A DNA stretch of 15,925 bases, from positions 1 through 15,925 of the forward strand of contig CAJGCY010000046.1 in the NCBI GenBank assembly GCA_904501955.1. Direction: 5' to 3'. A model generated the notes under the pieces. That model was given only the letters and a program-made list of their open reading frames with translations, was not told the DNA's origin and made no database searches. Shown in pieces: positions 15,047 through 15,925 of this stretch. Position numbers and translations under genes: made by a program. The DNA is from an uncultured Akkermansia sp. Lineage in GTDB: Bacteria; Verrucomicrobiota; Verrucomicrobiia; Verrucomicrobiales; Akkermansiaceae. How positions within the stretch are numbered: the stretch's first letter is position 1; every line of letters starts with the position of its first letter.

Positions 15047-15925
15047 TCAATATTCCCAATATCGGATTGGTTTACCTTCAGCAATTTTTGTTACTTCTGC
15101 AAGTTGGTAAAAAGCAGGAGTACGCCCCCGAGCGGGCGATTTGATAGTCAATATTTCCTCTTTTACCAAAAGATCAACCATTCGCTGCAAGCTAGAAGAT
15201 GTTAATTCCGGGATTCTCTTACACATGTGCGTTTTTTTGAAAATTGGGGTTTCAAAAATAGCATCGAGAAGCGGCACACCATAAGGCGAGTTCGTAATTT
15301 TACGAACCTTTGTTTTTAATTCAGTGTGTAATTTAACCATAGCATTGGCACGTCTGTTATTTTCTTGCGCTTGCACATTAATAGCTTCCAAAAAGAACAA
15401 AATCCACTCCTGCCAAGCATCTTGAGATTGGTGTAGATTATTTAAGTGATTGGTGTATAAATCACGATGCCGTTCAAAATATTCGCTCAGATAAAATGCC
15501 GGACGACATAATGTATGTTTGCAGGTCAAAATCAGGGGAATCAGCAGGCGCCCTACTCGGCCATTACCATCATTGAATGGATGAATCAACTCAAACTGAG
15601 CATGTAGGATACCGGCCTTAATAATGGGGTGCTCATTATCAGCTCTCAGGTATTCCAACCAATTTTCTAAGTAACTTTCAACAGCTACTGGTGATGGGGG
15701 AACATAACTCGCTTCCTCAATACTACAACCACGGGCGCCAATCCAATTTTGAGTTGTTCGTATAAGCCCCGGAGTCTTATCTTTACCACGTACGCTATCA
15801 AGGAGTATGGCGTGTATTTCTTTAATCAGTCCAAGGGTAAGCCCGCGGTCATATACATTCAAATTAGCATATCGTAATGCCTCTCTGTAATTTTTGATTT
15901 CCTGAACATCTCGTTCTTGTGCTTC
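15047..15925 (-). CDS. Fic-domain protein (probable AMPylator), 5' end outside the window
   Basis: Fic enzymes usually transfer AMP (or another nucleotide part) to target proteins. The motif HPFNDGNGRVGR (15548-15583) matches HPFx[D/E]GNGRxxR completely, including the catalytic histidine. Ahead of it are GKDKTPGLIRTTQNWIG and a Y-V-P-P-S flap-like segment. The C-terminal third (VPLLDAIFETPIF onward, with SSSLQRMVDLLVKEEILTI) resembles a winged-helix DNA-binding domain. The frame stays open to the window edge: 21 further codons read EAQERDVQEIKNYREALRYAN, typical just N-terminal to the Fic core, so the true start, and any inhibitory (S/T)xxxE(G/N) helix, lie outside. A TTG at 15862 is only an internal codon. 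The gene is AT-rich relative to its neighbours, suggesting horizontal acquisition. Confidence 0.93.
   Translation of the reverse strand, partial: EAQERDVQEIKNYREALRYANLNVYDRGLTLGLIKEIHAILLDSVRGKDKTPGLIRTTQNWIGARGCSIEEASYVPPSPVAVESYLENWLEYLRADNEHPIIKAGILHAQFELIHPFNDGNGRVGRLLIPLILTCKHTLCRPAFYLSEYFERHRDLYTNHLNNLHQSQDAWQEWILFFLEAINVQAQENNRRANAMVKLHTELKTKVRKITNSPYGVPLLDAIFETPIFKKTHMCKRIPELTSSSLQRMVDLLVKEEILTIKSPARGRTPAFYQLAEVTKIAEGKPIRYWEY

Noticed and set aside
15860..15862. TTG at 15862 as the fic start
   Set aside because: The frame stays open to the window edge with residues typical of the Fic N-terminal flank, so this is an internal leucine codon.

Overview
The window looks like chromosomal DNA of a Gram-negative, moderately GC-rich bacterium. 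The gene repertoire (a huge secreted alpha-2-macroglobulin, an nrnA-truB-ribF cluster, a divergent holA, structured intergenic repeats and few clear Shine-Dalgarno sites) makes me favour the Verrucomicrobiota / wider PVC group, perhaps a gut lineage. That is inference from gene content and recalled family resemblance, not a database result. Most of the window is core chromosome. The last ~1.1 kb is AT-rich and looks acquired.

Layout. 1-42: 3' tail of an upstream gene. 39-1496 (+): a polytopic membrane protein, possibly a GT-C-type glycosyltransferase, coupled to that tail by an ATGA overlap. 1497-1594: a convergent junction with two hairpins, one of which contains a perfect 16-bp parS-like ParB site. 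6604 down to 1595 (-): EamA transporter, DHH phosphoesterase (NrnA-like), TruB, RibF, a DUF2156 protein and a CxxCxxCC metal-binding protein. The first four genes are tightly packed behind one good sigma70-type promoter. The last two overlap and seem to have their own extended -10 promoter. A second, identical parS-like site lies inside the DUF2156 gene, 1.26 kb from the first. 6605-7288: a 684-bp gene-free region full of GCGAAGCGA-type repeats and nested hairpins. 7289-12847 (-): an 1852-residue bacterial alpha-2-macroglobulin with an intact thioester motif. 13051-13509 (+): a small four-helix membrane protein. 13583-14677 (+): holA, the DNA polymerase III delta subunit. 14678-15046: a non-coding stretch whose right half holds a mirror-symmetric array of six 12-bp elements. 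15047-15925 (-): a Fic-domain protein cut by the window edge.

How the genes fit together. The minus-strand operon joins RNA metabolism (TruB pseudouridine synthase, NrnA nanoRNase) to flavin cofactor synthesis (RibF), a common bacterial neighbourhood, with a drug/metabolite exporter placed at the head. The A2M protein would be a periplasmic or surface protease trap. holA belongs to the replisome. Together with two parS-like sites this hints that the region could lie in a chromosome-partitioning zone.

The most notable signals are the duplicated parS-like site (one copy doubling as a terminator palindrome, the other encoding residues MFHVEH), a near-consensus promoter placing the predicted transcription start exactly on the holA start codon (leaderless mRNA), and the symmetric six-element array beside the fic gene.
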